Positions 19,052 through 28,877 of a stretch of DNA of 64,000 bases are shown in pieces (position 1 is the first letter of the stretch; every line of letters begins with the position of its first letter). A program made the position numbers and the translations under genes. The notes beneath the pieces are model-generated. The model searched no databases and was not told where the DNA came from. It saw nothing but the letters and a program-made list of their open reading frames with translations. The DNA comes from Lentzea albidocapillata subsp. violacea (GTDB lineage: Bacteria > Actinomycetota > Actinomycetes > Mycobacteriales > Pseudonocardiaceae), in contig NZ_FNET01000001.1 of NCBI RefSeq assembly GCF_900100275.1, positions 992,001-1,056,000 of the forward strand, given 5' to 3'.

Positions 19052-20076
19052 GCCGACGCGCCGACGGCGACCTCGGCGGCGGGCTCCGCCGGGATCTTGA
19101 TCGCCAGTTCCGGTGGCACCGGGAGGTCGTAGAGCCGCGCCGCGTTCAGGCCGAGGATCTTGCGCTTCACGTCGGTCGTGAGCGGCGCGTACTCGTCCAG
19201 GTCCGCCGGGATCTGGAAGTCCACGAACTTCTCCACCAGCCACTTCGGGGTCCAGATCGCGTAATCGCTGGAGAACATGATCCGGTCCTCCCCGATCCAG
19301 TAGAGGAGCTCGCCGATGATCTGGGCGAAGTACCGCGGCCTGGTGTGGATGAACGGCATCGCCACGGCAAGACCGCCGTGGACGTTGGGCTCCTGCGTGG
19401 CGATCCAGCAGAAGTCCTCCAGGCGCGGCAGGCCGACGTGCTCGACGATGAAGTCGAGGTCGGTGAAGTCCGTTGCCACGGCATCGATGTCGGCAACATC
19501 GAACGAGTCGCGGTCCAGCGGGCGGATCGTCGGTCCTTTGTGGACGTGGATGTTGGTGATGCCCAGTTCCTGACACGCTTCGAGGTACTTGTAGGTCCAC
19601 GGGTCGGTGAGCTTGTAGCCGCGGGAGTCACCGTGCCACTCGGCGGTGTAAAGCTTGACGCCCTTGAGACCGAAGCGCTTCGCGTCGCGCCGCAACTGGT
19701 CGAGGCCCGCCTGTTCGAAGCGGGGGTCGAAGTTGTGGTTGTAGGTCAGCTTGTCCGGGTGCTTCTGCGTGAGCGCCCAGGACTCCTCGGTCTGCCCGAA
19801 CCCGGACTTGTAAAAGGCGGAGAGCGCGGCGGGCTGGAAGATCGCGTGGTCCACGTAGCCGTCGGTGAAGAGGTCCTTCATCAGGCGTTCGCCGCCGTAG
19901 TAGGTGTACTCGTCGTAGGGCCACACAGCGTCTTCGGGGCTCAGGTTCTTGTGGTAGTCGTAGAAGCAGTCGATGAACTGCTTGCCGTGGATGTTGCGGC
20001 AGTTCTGCTCGCGGCCGTCCCAGAGGGCGATGTGCGAGTCGACGATGTAGTAGTCCTCGCCGTCCTTGCTGTACAT
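19048..20076 (-). CDS. amidohydrolase-family metal-dependent hydrolase of the monooxygenase operon
   Basis: 342 residues, TIM-barrel amidohydrolase_2-like. The VDSHIALWD start, IHVHKGPTIRPLDRD, FIVEHVGLPRLEDFC and RIMFSSDYAIWTPK correspond to the metal and catalytic strands; the first HxH is reduced to a single His, as in many members of this group. Proteins of this kind are regularly encoded immediately after prmD in propane monooxygenase operons, but their function is unresolved. GGAGA precedes the ATG. The stop overlaps the next start. Confidence 0.85.
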   Translation of the reverse strand: MYSKDGEDYYIVDSHIALWDGREQNCRNIHGKQFIDCFYDYHKNLSPEDAVWPYDEYTYYGGERLMKDLFTDGYVDHAIFQPAALSAFYKSGFGQTEESWALTQKHPDKLTYNHNFDPRFEQAGLDQLRRDAKRFGLKGVKLYTAEWHGDSRGYKLTDPWTYKYLEACQELGITNIHVHKGPTIRPLDRDSFDVADIDAVATDFTDLDFIVEHVGLPRLEDFCWIATQEPNVHGGLAVAMPFIHTRPRYFAQIIGELLYWIGEDRIMFSSDYAIWTPKWLVEKFVDFQIPADLDEYAPLTTDVKRKILGLNAARLYDLPVPPELAIKIPAEPAAEVAVGASA

Positions 20077-20089
20077 GGTCTTCGCTCTC

Positions 20090-20440
20090 CTACTCGACCG
20101 GCTTGAGGTCGAAGTCGATGTACTCGGCGGCGTCCTCGGGATTGGCGAACATGATCGTCTTGTCGTCGAGGTGGACCATGCGGCCGTAGTGGGTCGACAT
20201 GATCTCCTCGAAGTCCGACCCGTCGAACTCCGTGCCCAGCGCGTCGGAGATCTCCGCGTAGTCGAAGACGATCTTGTTCGGGCCGTCCACGCGGATCATC
20301 GACGGGAACTCGGAGATCACGATGCCGTCCTTGGCGCCCATGACCTCCGCGACGACGTAGCCGTTCTGGTTGTTCATGAGCGTGACGCCGCACATGTTGG
20401 ACGACGTGCGGTTGACGTCGAAACTCGCGGAAGAGGTCAC
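20090..20440 (-). CDS. prmD: propane monooxygenase coupling (effector) protein, MmoB/DmpM family
   Basis: 116 residues. Typical MmoB/DmpM effector: [40 protein letters not shown]. The effector binds the hydroxylase near the diiron site and gates oxygen and electron delivery; it has no cofactor. GTG start one base after the stop of prmC, so translation is coupled. Confidence 0.92.
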   Translation of the reverse strand: MTSSASFDVNRTSSNMCGVTLMNNQNGYVVAEVMGAKDGIVISEFPSMIRVDGPNKIVFDYAEISDALGTEFDGSDFEEIMSTHYGRMVHLDDKTIMFANPEDAAEYIDFDLKPVE

Positions 20441-20441
20441 T

Positions 20442-21554
20442 TCACTGCTCCTTCGACATGACGAGGCCGAGCTCGGTGATCAGGGTCCGGAAGTCGGCGG
20501 TCGCGGCGGAGCAGGAGTCCGCGAAGGTGACCGCCCGGTCCGCGGGCTGCGACCAGATCGGCTGCAGCTCGTGCGCGGCGTGTGTGCTGACCGGAACCCA
20601 CTTGTCGAGCCAGCCCTGCATCACAGCTTTGTTGTGCTCGCCGTGCTCGGGGTCGTTGGTCAGCAACGAGAAAAGGGCGCGGGTGTAGCGCAGGTCGCGG
20701 GCGTAGTCGTTCTCACCCGCGCCGATCAGCGTCGGGGTGATGTAGTCGCCGTTGCGCGCCGCGATCTGCATGAGGAAGTCGCTGCGGAACAGCACCCCCA
20801 CGAGCGGCTCGAACACGACGTTGGTCGCGAACACGGCCTCGGCCCAGTCATCGACCGCGGTCAGGAGTTCGACGTTCTCCCGAACCCCTTGCCACGAAGG
20901 GTTGTCCTTCCACGTGGCACGGTGCGCGGCACCGTCGAAGGCCTCGATGGACTGGCTCAGGTCCAGGTTGTACAGCGCCAGGTCCTGCGCGAACCGGAGC
21001 CGGTGGACGCTGTTGACGGCGATCGCGTTGTTGATCATGTTGGTGGGCGCGGAACGCTGCGCGGTCACGAAGACGTGCATGCCCAGACCCTGCTCGGCGT
21101 GCATCCACGCGCCGACGTTCTCCGCCACGAACCTGGTCCACGTCGGCGACCAGTGCGCGTAGGCGCCGGCCTCCTTGGCGTTCTGGAGGTTGAGTTCGAT
21201 CTGCCGCACCACGTTGGCGTTGTTGCGGTAGATCGTCTGCTCCCACTCCTCGTTCGGGTCGAGGAAGGCGTGCCAGTTGCCGCTCCTGAGTGCGGTCCAG
21301 TCGAGCGGGTAGCCGCCGTCACTCGCTGCGAACCCGTAGATCCAGCCCTGGCTGAGGTGCCGCTCCGGGTCCGGCTGGACGTCGGTCGTCACGTCCTCGT
21401 AGACGGTGGCCCGCATCTTCCTCGGCTTGAAGTAGTTGTACGACCTGCTGGTGGAACTGGGGAAGGTCTGCATCCCCGCCTCGGCGCCGGTGAACTCAGG
21501 CTTCGGAAAGCTCGCGGGAGCCTCGTGCTTCTTTTCCTTGGCTGGCGTGCTCAT
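20442..21554 (-). CDS. prmC: propane monooxygenase hydroxylase small (beta) subunit
   Basis: 370 residues, ferritin-like beta subunit of a soluble diiron monooxygenase. Recognisable segments: [40 protein letters not shown], and [20 protein letters not shown]. The beta subunit lacks the diiron ligands and stabilises the alpha subunit in the hydroxylase. It sits in prmA-B-C-D order as in Rhodococcus and Mycobacterium. Confidence 0.93.
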   Translation of the reverse strand: MSTPAKEKKHEAPASFPKPEFTGAEAGMQTFPSSTSRSYNYFKPRKMRATVYEDVTTDVQPDPERHLSQGWIYGFAASDGGYPLDWTALRSGNWHAFLDPNEEWEQTIYRNNANVVRQIELNLQNAKEAGAYAHWSPTWTRFVAENVGAWMHAEQGLGMHVFVTAQRSAPTNMINNAIAVNSVHRLRFAQDLALYNLDLSQSIEAFDGAAHRATWKDNPSWQGVRENVELLTAVDDWAEAVFATNVVFEPLVGVLFRSDFLMQIAARNGDYITPTLIGAGENDYARDLRYTRALFSLLTNDPEHGEHNKAVMQGWLDKWVPVSTHAAHELQPIWSQPADRAVTFADSCSAATADFRTLITELGLVMSKEQ

Positions 21555-21588
21555 GAAACAGCCTTCTTCCTCGTGGTGTGGCTGGCTG

Positions 21589-22629
21589 TCAGTCGTTGCC
21601 GGACTCGGCGGTGATGGTGAACTTGTCGAAGTGCACCTGCTCCTGCGGGACGCCCGCCTCGGTCAGCAGCCCGAGTGCCGCGTCGATCATCGGTGGCGGA
21701 CCGCACAGGTAGACGTCGCAGGACGACAGGGAATGCTCATGCCGCCCGACGACGTCATGGACGAAGCCGGTGGTGGCGTCGCTCCAACCCTCGGGCCAGG
21801 ACTCCGACAGGCACGGTACGAACGTCAACTGCGGCAACCGTTCCCGCAGTTCGGCGATCTCCTCCAGCGAGATCAGGTCGGCTTCGGTGCGCGCCCCGTA
21901 GTAGAAGACGACCTCGCGCTCGTTGCGGCTCTCGGCCATCTGCCGCAGCAGGGCCAGCATCGGCGCCATTCCCGCGCCGCCGGCGGCGAACACGAGTTTG
22001 CGTTCCGAGGAGGCCTTGAGTGTGAACGTCCCGTATGGGCCGGTCACGTCGAGCTTGTCCCCGACAGCCAGCTCACCTTCCAGCAAGCCGGAGAAGTGGC
22101 CACCGGGATAGCGCTTGATGATGAACTCGAGCGTCCCGTCCTGGGACGGTGGCGCCGCCATCGAGAACGACCGGTGCTCGTCGTGGGCCGGGATCCGGAT
22201 GTCGACGTACTGGCCGGGGTAGTAGCGCAGTTCCCCCTCTGCGATCCGCAGCACCAGCCGGGTGATGTCGCGGCTCAGGTCGGTCATCGAGACGATTTCG
22301 GTGCTCACCGTGACCACCGGCAGGCCGGAGTGGATCATCTCCTCGTCGAAGTTGATCAGCTCGACCTCGAGGTCGGAGTAGGCGTGCGTCCGGCAGAGCA
22401 GGACGTACCCCTCGTCGCTCTCGTAGTCCGCGAGAGCGAACGTCGAATAGCGGTCCATCTGGACGTCACCTTCGACCAGGAACGACTTGCACGCCGAACA
22501 CTGGCCTTCTTTGCACCCGTGCATGAGCATCACGCCCTGCCGGAACGCCGCGTCGAGCACGGTCTCGTCCTCGGACACCTCGATCTCGATGCCCACGGGC
22601 TCGAAACGCACCTTGTGCTGATCATCCAT
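21589..22629 (-). CDS. prmB: propane monooxygenase reductase (2Fe-2S ferredoxin, FAD, NADH)
   Basis: 346 residues from the ATG at 22629. Residues 1-100 are a plant-type ferredoxin domain with CKEGQCSACKS and a fourth cysteine in LLCRTH. Then an FAD domain (HRSFSMAAPP, GGHFSGLL) and an NAD-binding domain (VFAAGGAGMAPMLALLRQM, YLCGPPPMID). It passes electrons from NADH to the hydroxylase diiron centre. Separated from prmA by 89 bases but in the same transcription direction. Confidence 0.94.
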   Translation of the reverse strand: MDDQHKVRFEPVGIEIEVSEDETVLDAAFRQGVMLMHGCKEGQCSACKSFLVEGDVQMDRYSTFALADYESDEGYVLLCRTHAYSDLEVELINFDEEMIHSGLPVVTVSTEIVSMTDLSRDITRLVLRIAEGELRYYPGQYVDIRIPAHDEHRSFSMAAPPSQDGTLEFIIKRYPGGHFSGLLEGELAVGDKLDVTGPYGTFTLKASSERKLVFAAGGAGMAPMLALLRQMAESRNEREVVFYYGARTEADLISLEEIAELRERLPQLTFVPCLSESWPEGWSDATTGFVHDVVGRHEHSLSSCDVYLCGPPPMIDAALGLLTEAGVPQEQVHFDKFTITAESGND

Positions 22630-22718
22630 CGCCTGCCGCCCTTCCGACGCGGTTTCAGGACCGAGCGGAGGCGAGGTGGGTGGTGTGCGTCGCCCACCCC
22701 GCCTGGTCCGCGGCGTCG

Positions 22719-24362
22719 TCACACGCCCGAAGGCGTCCGGTTCGGATTGGCGCGGTAGGAGGCCGCCCACGCCTCGCGCTCGGCGTCGGTCATCTCGTTG
22801 AGCGTCACGTTCGGGCTGCCGAACGGGATGCCGCGCACGTCGTCGAGCGTCCACAGTTTCTTGGGGTCGCTGAGGTCGAGGTGCGGTTGCGGGATGAGGG
22901 TCTTGCCGTCGTCCCGGACGTAACCGAGGTCGGAGATGATGTCGGCGAGGTCCTGGCCGTGGTACAGCGTTTCCCATTCGCGCTTGCCGGTGAGCCGCCC
23001 CATGTTCGGGGTGTCCCTGCCCTCGTACTCGGGCCTGAACGCCACCGCGTCGGTCCAGTGACAGGGCTCCGAGCAGTAGGTGCGCCACTGCCCGTCGACC
23101 TTCTCTACGACCATGTCCTCGCGGACCAGGGCCGGCACCATGCACGTCCAGCAGCGGTGCGGGTACTCGTAGCCGACGTCCTCGAACGCGATCGGCTTGT
23201 TCTTGCCGGGGTAGGCGAGCCTGTTGTAGGCCTCCCACCACTTGCCGAACTGGTCGTACCAGCCGGGGTACTTGTGCTCGAACCACTCGAAGTCCGTGTC
23301 GGTCATGGCGTCGATCCGCCAGTAGTTGACCGGCCAGCCGGTCGCGAAGAACTGCGCGACGCGGTGCACGTAGTGCTGGTTGTAGATCCGGTCCCACGCC
23401 TTCTCGACCAGGTCGTGCGGGATGACCAGACCGTACTTCTCCAGCGGGATCAGGTAGCTGCGGTAGTAGTCGTCGTAGATCCAGCGCCGCCACATCTCGG
23501 CGTAGGAGTCCCGTTCCTTGCGGCGGTCCTTCGTGCCGTATTCGATGAACGTGCCGATCGCCGCGTCCACGACACAGTGGTTGTTCCACCACGCGTAGCG
23601 CAGGTCCCGCTCCAGCAGCTGCCGGTTGTCCTCGTCTGCCAACGCCATCAGCAGAATCGAATAGCCGTTGCTGATGTGCCGCGACTCGTCGGACTGCACC
23701 GAGTGGAACACCGTGGGCAGCAGGTAGTCGCCGTTGGCTGCCGCCTCGGACGGCATCGCCACGAACAGCGTGTTCGTGAACGCGGTCTCCGCGACCAGCG
23801 TCAGATACACGTTCGCCGCGGTGATGGCGTCACCGGTGATGAAGCCTTCGCCGAACTGGCGGCCGATCGTGCCGCAGTAGCTGTTGGCGAATGCCTTCTC
23901 GGTGATGTCGAACCCGGCGGGGTCGATGTAGTGGTTCATGTACAGGCGCTTGAGGTTCATCTGGATCGTCGAGTGCCGCACCTCGTCGATCATCTGCACC
24001 GCGAGGCCGTTGTGGATCTGGGGGTTCGGCACGGCGTCGATCGCCAGCGGCATCGCCCGCGCCGCCGAGATCTCCGGAAACGGGATGATGGACAGGAACA
24101 GCTTCTGCCACTCCATCCAGCGCTCCTGCACCTGCCGGAACATGTTCCCGCGAATCGCGCCGTCCATCGCGCCGAAAACCCGGTTGTCCTTCTCCTCCTC
24201 CATCGGGAAGTAGGAGCGCAGAATCTGCTTGAGCGGGTCCTTCTTCGGCGACTTGTCGAACTTGTAGTCGGTGCCGAACTTCTTCGCCGGAGTGGCGAAG
24301 GTCGGTTCCCACGACAACTCTGTGATCTTCTCGTGCGCCTTGCTCAGACTCTGTCTGCTCAC
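22719..24362 (-). CDS. prmA: propane monooxygenase hydroxylase large (alpha) subunit
   Basis: 547 residues. The GTG start at 24362 (protein [15 protein letters not shown]) has AGAGGA upstream and matches the conserved N-terminus of PrmA/MimA; a longer frame upstream is not supported. The two diiron-binding ExxH motifs are present as MIDEVRHST and SDESRH, with the surrounding helices intact. Near-identity of many blocks to the propane-oxidising Rhodococcus/Mycobacterium type ([35 protein letters not shown]) makes propane 2-monooxygenase (or the acetone/phenol-oxidising MimA) the best call. The alkane substrate itself cannot be proven from sequence. First gene of the operon, facing the divergent activator. 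Confidence 0.94.
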   Translation of the reverse strand: MSRQSLSKAHEKITELSWEPTFATPAKKFGTDYKFDKSPKKDPLKQILRSYFPMEEEKDNRVFGAMDGAIRGNMFRQVQERWMEWQKLFLSIIPFPEISAARAMPLAIDAVPNPQIHNGLAVQMIDEVRHSTIQMNLKRLYMNHYIDPAGFDITEKAFANSYCGTIGRQFGEGFITGDAITAANVYLTLVAETAFTNTLFVAMPSEAAANGDYLLPTVFHSVQSDESRHISNGYSILLMALADEDNRQLLERDLRYAWWNNHCVVDAAIGTFIEYGTKDRRKERDSYAEMWRRWIYDDYYRSYLIPLEKYGLVIPHDLVEKAWDRIYNQHYVHRVAQFFATGWPVNYWRIDAMTDTDFEWFEHKYPGWYDQFGKWWEAYNRLAYPGKNKPIAFEDVGYEYPHRCWTCMVPALVREDMVVEKVDGQWRTYCSEPCHWTDAVAFRPEYEGRDTPNMGRLTGKREWETLYHGQDLADIISDLGYVRDDGKTLIPQPHLDLSDPKKLWTLDDVRGIPFGSPNVTLNEMTDAEREAWAASYRANPNRTPSGV

Positions 24363-24563
24363 CGCGTAGTCCTCTTCTCTCGAGACTGGATTCGGTGTGC
24401 CGGCCCGGTCGATGACCCGTGGCCCCGAGTCCTGTTCCCGGTGTCGACCTTTGGGGGCCTCGCTCATCACACCCCGTGCACAAGACGGCAACCGTCTCAA
24501 TCTGAGATCGCCGTCACAGCCAGCTGGCCTACGATGGGTATCGGCCGATCCGAGGAGGCTTCC
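24363..24563. promoter_or_regulatory. divergent promoter region between prmA and the MimR-like activator
   Basis: About 200 bases. It contains GACGG-CAA-CCGTC (24484-24496), a perfect five-base inverted repeat, and GAGGAGG at 24552-24558 as the activator's ribosome-binding site. A binding site for the activator is expected here; the palindrome is only a candidate, and no convincing -35/-10 pair was identified. Confidence 0.5.
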
Positions 24564-26357
24564 GTGGCAAAGGCGCCGCGCACGTCCGGCTTGTCTTTGA
24601 TCTCAGAGGTCTCCATGACCACGGACGTCGAGGTAGGCCACGCCCGCGACAGCTTCCTCAGCGGCAGCCTCACCCCGGCTCCGCGGATCCGGCCGTCGAT
24701 ACTCGCGTCCTGGGAGCGGTCGCGGGAGAACAACGTGGACGTGGACCGGATTCTCGCGCCGTTCATCCGCGATCCCGATCTCGAGACTCCGCTGGCCCGA
24801 AGTGCCGCCCCGATCCTCGACCTGTTGCACGAACAGCTCAGCGGGGAGGCCGTCGGCACGATCCTGACCGACCACACCGGCCTGGTGCTCGACCGGCGCT
24901 GCTCCACCCACCAGATCGGCAAAGCGCTCGACTCCGTGCAGCTGGCGCCCGGTTTCAGCTATGCCGAGCAGTTCGTCGGCACGAACGGAATCGGTACCGC
25001 GATCTCCAGCCGGTCACCTTCCTTCATCGACGGCCGCGAGCACTACTCCGGTGAGCTGGGACAGTTCGCCTGCGCGGGAACACCGATCCGCCACCCGATT
25101 CGGGGCAAGGTGATCGGTGTCCTCGACATCACGACGTGGAGCCAGACACCGGGCCCGATGCTGCTGGCACTGGCGTCGTCCACGGCGCGCCAGATCGAAG
25201 CCGAACTGCGCGCCCAGACCGGGAGGCGGGAACTGGCACTGGTGCACGAGTACATGACGATCTGCCAGCGCTTCTCCGGCCCGGTGCTGGCGTTGAACAA
25301 CGACGTCGTGATGCTGAACGACGCCCTGCGCCAACTCGTCGACCCGGCCGAACAGCAAACGTTGATCGGGTACGCGGTCGACACGATGCGTGCGGACAAC
25401 CGCCACGCGCTGCGCACGGTGGAACTGCCCAGCGGGCGCACCGCACATCTGCGCTACTCCCCCGCGTCGACCGGTTCCGGGCTCGCGGGCGGTGTGTTCC
25501 GCATTCGACTCGAACAGCCGTCGGAGGGGCCGGTCGGCGGTGTCTCGCCGCGCCGGCGGCCGGCGGGGCTTGCGGGCAGCGGGCCGGCGTGGACGCGGTC
25601 GATTCAGCAGGCGTCCGCGTGCTTCGCGACAGGCGACTGGTTCGCGGTCGAGGGCGAAGCGGGTTCGGGCAAGCTCGCCTTGCTGCGCGCGGTGCACCAG
25701 CAGCACGAGCCGGGCAGGCACTTCCGCGTCACGCGGGCGCCCGCGGCAGGTGAGTTCGACGGCTGGCTCGACACCCTGACCGAGGATCTGACCACCCCGG
25801 GCGCCACGGTCGTGCTCCGGCACATCGAGCGGCTGACCAGCCAGCAGGCGTCCGCGACGGCGGACCTGCTCACTGACCGCACGTGGGACGCGGCGCGGGT
25901 GGTCGTCGCATTGCGGACGCCCGACGCCGGAGCGCCCTTACGGTCGATCTTCCCGCGCACCGTCGAGGTTCCCGCGTTACGCCACCACATCGACGACCTG
26001 CCCGACCTCGTGCATCACCTGCTCCGGCAGTTGACCAAGGACGACCAGCTGAGGTGCTCGCCCCAGGCGCTGGCGCAGCTGGCCCGGCTCGACTGGCCGG
26101 GCAACGTGAGCCAACTGCGCGGGGTGCTCGCCACCACGATCAAGCACCGTCCCAAGGGCGTCGTCGACGTCGCCGACCTTCCGGCGGAATGCCGGTCCGC
26201 GGGCCATCGGCGGCTTAGGCCGATCGAGGCGCTCGAACGCGATGCGATCGTCAACGCGTTGCGGGACAACCACGAGAACCCGACGAAGGCCGCGAAGGCG
26301 ATCGGCATGTCGCGAGCCACGATCTACCGAAAGATCCGCCAGTACGGCATCGTGTGA
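24564..26357 (+). CDS. MimR/AcoR-like GAF - degenerate AAA+ - Fis activator of the monooxygenase operon
   Basis: 597 residues from the GTG at 24564 with GAGGAGG five bases upstream; the ATG at 24615 is an alternative. Layout: N-terminal [14 protein letters not shown] motif and a GAF domain ([31 protein letters not shown]), then a shortened AAA+ region with a weak P-loop ([12 protein letters not shown]) and DWPGN-like [14 protein letters not shown], then a Fis-type HTH ([19 protein letters not shown]). The sigma-54 contact motif GAFTGA is missing, consistent with actinobacteria lacking sigma-54. In M. smegmatis the homologue MimR activates the mimABCD operon. Divergent placement from prmA supports the same role here. 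Confidence 0.85.
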   Translation: MAKAPRTSGLSLISEVSMTTDVEVGHARDSFLSGSLTPAPRIRPSILASWERSRENNVDVDRILAPFIRDPDLETPLARSAAPILDLLHEQLSGEAVGTILTDHTGLVLDRRCSTHQIGKALDSVQLAPGFSYAEQFVGTNGIGTAISSRSPSFIDGREHYSGELGQFACAGTPIRHPIRGKVIGVLDITTWSQTPGPMLLALASSTARQIEAELRAQTGRRELALVHEYMTICQRFSGPVLALNNDVVMLNDALRQLVDPAEQQTLIGYAVDTMRADNRHALRTVELPSGRTAHLRYSPASTGSGLAGGVFRIRLEQPSEGPVGGVSPRRRPAGLAGSGPAWTRSIQQASACFATGDWFAVEGEAGSGKLALLRAVHQQHEPGRHFRVTRAPAAGEFDGWLDTLTEDLTTPGATVVLRHIERLTSQQASATADLLTDRTWDAARVVVALRTPDAGAPLRSIFPRTVEVPALRHHIDDLPDLVHHLLRQLTKDDQLRCSPQALAQLARLDWPGNVSQLRGVLATTIKHRPKGVVDVADLPAECRSAGHRRLRPIEALERDAIVNALRDNHENPTKAAKAIGMSRATIYRKIRQYGIV

Positions 26358-26519
26358 CCCTCGGCCAGACCAAGGCATCATCGGAACGTCCACGGCCGAC
26401 CGGTCGAGTTCACCTCCTCCAGCGTGACGACCGCACTGCTGGCCAACAACCGCTCGTGGACGGATCCCGCTGGACCGTGTGGGGTGCCAAAACATGGCGC
26501 AACGTGCCTGACCTGCGGA

Positions 26520-26943
26520 TCACGCTGCTCCAGGTTCATACTCGTTGATCAAGCCACCAAGCGCTCGCCGACGACGTACAGATCTACAGCCTGGGTCTCC
26601 GATCGGGTGATCGGGTCGTGGTGGAGAGTGGTGTAGCGCCCGGTGTGGTCGCCGCTGGTTGTAGTGGGAGACGTAGCGGTTCAGCACTGACTCCAGGTAC
26701 CGCTCGTTGATGATCAGCAGCCGATCCGTGACCTCGCGTCTGACAGTGCCGACAAACCGTTCCGCGTAGCAGTTGGACCGCGGACACCGCGGCGGAATCT
26801 TCACAACGTCGATCCCGGCGTCCGCGAGAACGGAATCGAACGACGTCGTGAACTGACCGGCGCTGTCACGAACCAGGAAACGAAACTCGCTGGCCCGGCC
26901 GTCCAGCCAGGCCCGCCAGATATGCAGGAGAATGCCTGCGTTG
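26520..26943 (-). pseudogene. integrase-core transposase, C-terminal remnant
   Basis: Minus-strand reading gives EFRFLVRDSAGQFTTSFDSV, then VVKIPPRCPRSNCYAERFVG and YNQRRPHRALHHSPPRPDHP ending in GGLINEYEPGAA: the second half of a DDE integrase-core transposase. The N-terminal half and first catalytic aspartate are missing beyond about 26943. A 19-base stretch of it (26704-26722) recurs at 40233-40251. No terminal repeats were identified. The bases from 26358 to 26519 hold nothing recognisable. Confidence 0.7.
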
Positions 26944-27055
26944 CTTGAGCCGTTGAACCGCTTAAGGCTTGGACACCAAGACTACCGATACCTATTTTAC
27001 CCTGCATCAGAATGTCAATGTCCGATTTCGCAGATTGGCACTCCGGACTGGCGGC

Positions 27056-27128
27056 GAGCTACCTATAAACACATGAACACACAAACCGCGCAAGCTTGCC
27101 ACTCACTGGTGTCCAAGTCTCGGACGTT
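27056..27128 (+). repeat. recombinase-flanking repeat, copy 2 of 3
   Basis: GAGCTACC...ATGAACACACAAACCGCG, then CAAGCTTGCC and a CAAGTCTCGGAC end, aligning with 3867-3951 and 37732-37813. More diverged than the other two. Lies just downstream (3') of the minus-strand recombinase pseudogene, as in the other copies. Confidence 0.65.
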
Positions 27129-27131
27129 CTC

Positions 27132-27167
27132 TTACCCCACGGGATTCGTCAGAATCCCGTGGGGTAA
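27132..27167 (+). terminator. perfect 16-bp hairpin with T-rich tail
   Basis: TTACCCCACGGGATTC and GAATCCCGTGGGGTAA form a perfect stem with a GTCA loop, followed by TTTATATTTC. At the same position in copy 1 a shorter ACCCCCACG/CGTGGGGGT hairpin is followed by TTTTGCTTG (about 3956-3997). Strong intrinsic terminator geometry on the plus strand, and possibly bidirectional. Confidence 0.7.
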
Positions 27168-27168
27168 T

Positions 27169-28083
27169 TTATATTTCGGCCGTTTTCATCGCCTCACACC
27201 ATTCCAACGCGAGCGTCGGCTGTACTGAACGACGGGCAGGTTCCGCGGTATTCACAGCCTGCGGGGCGGATCGAAGTTTCACTCGCTGGTCGGCGTATTC
27301 GATCTGCAGGCGTTGCTCGCGGACTTGATCAACCATCTCCGCGAGTACGTCCTCCTCCGCAGGTTCAACCGGCAACTCAAGTAGGCCTGGGGAGTGCCTC
27401 AAGCAGGTGATCTTCACGGACGTAGAAGTTTCGCGGTGCGCCGTCAGGGCGGCGCCTGACGCTCGTGAAGCCATGTCGGCATCGATAGCCAGCTCGCCCG
27501 TGGACCCAGTGTCCGTCCATCCGCCGACCACAGTGGCCACACACCACCAGCCCAGCCAACAGGTACAGCCGAACCTCTCCGACCTTGGTCGGCTTCGCTG
27601 CCCGCATTCCCTGCACCGCGAGGAACGTCTCGTCATCCACGAGAGGCTCGTGGGCGATCCGCTCGGACACCTCCCACTCGCTGACCGGGTTCCACCTCAG
27701 CGCAACGCCTCGTGCACAGGGCTACCCAGCTCCACCGGACCACCGGCCTCCGGCAACCACACCGCAACACCCAGCGCGTTCAGCCCGGACACAACCTTGC
27801 GGAACTGACCGCCGTAAAACGCCCGCTCGTACTCCCCCACGACCACCGCGTCGAAATCGCGACCTGGGACCGCTGCCGCGGCCAGCAACGCCGCCGCTTC
27901 AGGACGGTCCTCCCACGGCCAGCGTCGCGACACACCCACGTCGAAGAATTCCGCAACGACCGAACCGACGCCGTCGATCAGCTCCTCCGATACGGCACGC
28001 TGCCACGCACGAGACGTCTGAACAGCGCAACGCAGGCAACAGAGGTCCGGCCACGGGACGAACGCCGAACTGCCTACCCGCAC
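27169..28083 (-). pseudogene. serine recombinase with deleted centre and frameshifts
   Basis: From the right: a damaged catalytic start (GRTSV readable in one frame), then SVVAEFFDVGVSRRWPWEDR, DFDAVVVGEYERAFYGGQF and WLPEAGGPVELGSPVHEAL, the rest of the resolvase domain. The reading then jumps to WNPVSEWEVSERIAHEPLVD and a zinc ribbon (CGHCGRRMDGHWVHGRAGYR), skipping the central recombinase domain of about 130 residues. A further frameshift near 27370 leads to the coiled-coil end (EDVLAEMVDQVREQRLQIEY). It lacks exactly what the remnant at 3.9-5.2 kb keeps, and keeps what that one lacks. Confidence 0.7.
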
Positions 28084-28172
28084 GAGCGAACTCCGCCTTC
28101 AGCAAACCGTTGTCAAACGACAGGTTGTGACCGACAAGCACAGCACCGTCGAGCTGTTCGGCGACCGCACGC
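28052..28172 (-). pseudogene. fragment of a DEDD-type 3'-5' exonuclease
   Basis: About 40 codons reading EQLDGAVLVGHNLSFDNGLL and KAEFARAG, a typical DnaQ/RNase T exonuclease motif (GHN..FD). It runs straight into recombinase sequence, so a deletion has joined the two. No other part of the gene is visible. Confidence 0.45.
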
Positions 28173-28300
28173 TACGCCGATCGCGCTGCCAGATGAGGCA
28201 ATGACGCGCGAGGTCGTATTTGGCTAGCCGGACCACCGCGACCATGATCACCGTGACCGCCCGCTCGACGTCGTGAAGAACCCGGAAGCGGTGCCCCCTC

Positions 28301-28550
28301 GGGATCTTCCACACCGGCGTACAGCGCTGGGGAAACAAGTTCGCCCGCGACATCGGCCACCTCTTCGAGGCGTACGTCGGCCGGCAACTCCAGCAGCTCG
28401 CCAGCGCGGCAGTGCACCCATCCATCTCGTACAAGAACACCCGTCGGCTGCTTTGCGACAAGCGTCGACTGGATCGTCTTCTTCGAAGACGTGATCCTGC
28501 TCGTCGAGGTCAAGTCGACCAGGACGACCGAATGCTCAGCCTTGCCGGGC
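28301..28550 (+). pseudogene. decayed gene with nuclease-like DWIVxFED..LLVEVKS motif
   Basis: One plus-strand frame reads GIFHTGVQRWGNKFARDIGH then LFEAYVGRQLQQL and HPSISYKN; after a frameshift near 28465 it continues SVDWIVFFEDVILLVEVKST. The D...EVK arrangement is typical of PD-(D/E)xK nucleases. The rest (28550-28730) has only scattered coding traces. No named family; broken by at least one frameshift. Confidence 0.4.
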
Positions 28551-28877
28551 GCTCCCCAATCCCGCCGACACCACCGTCGTGGACGAAGCCGTCGCCCTCA
28601 TGCTCACCCGCTATCTCGCCCGAGCCTGAACCCCGGACTACGAGTTCACGATCTTTCACTCGGTCGGGCCTTCGATCGAGCGGCTCTTCGCGGCGCTCGA
28701 TCCCCTCCGCCGACTGCCGACCCGGAGTTTTTCTGCAGTGTCACCTGGTGACCATCACGTGTCCGGTGATCGCAGAGCGATTTGCCGAATCCCAGGAAAT
28801 GATGGGAAAGCGTCACCGTGAGCAACCAGTCGCCGACACGCTGCGCGAACACCTGATCCGCGCCGGAAGGACACGTC

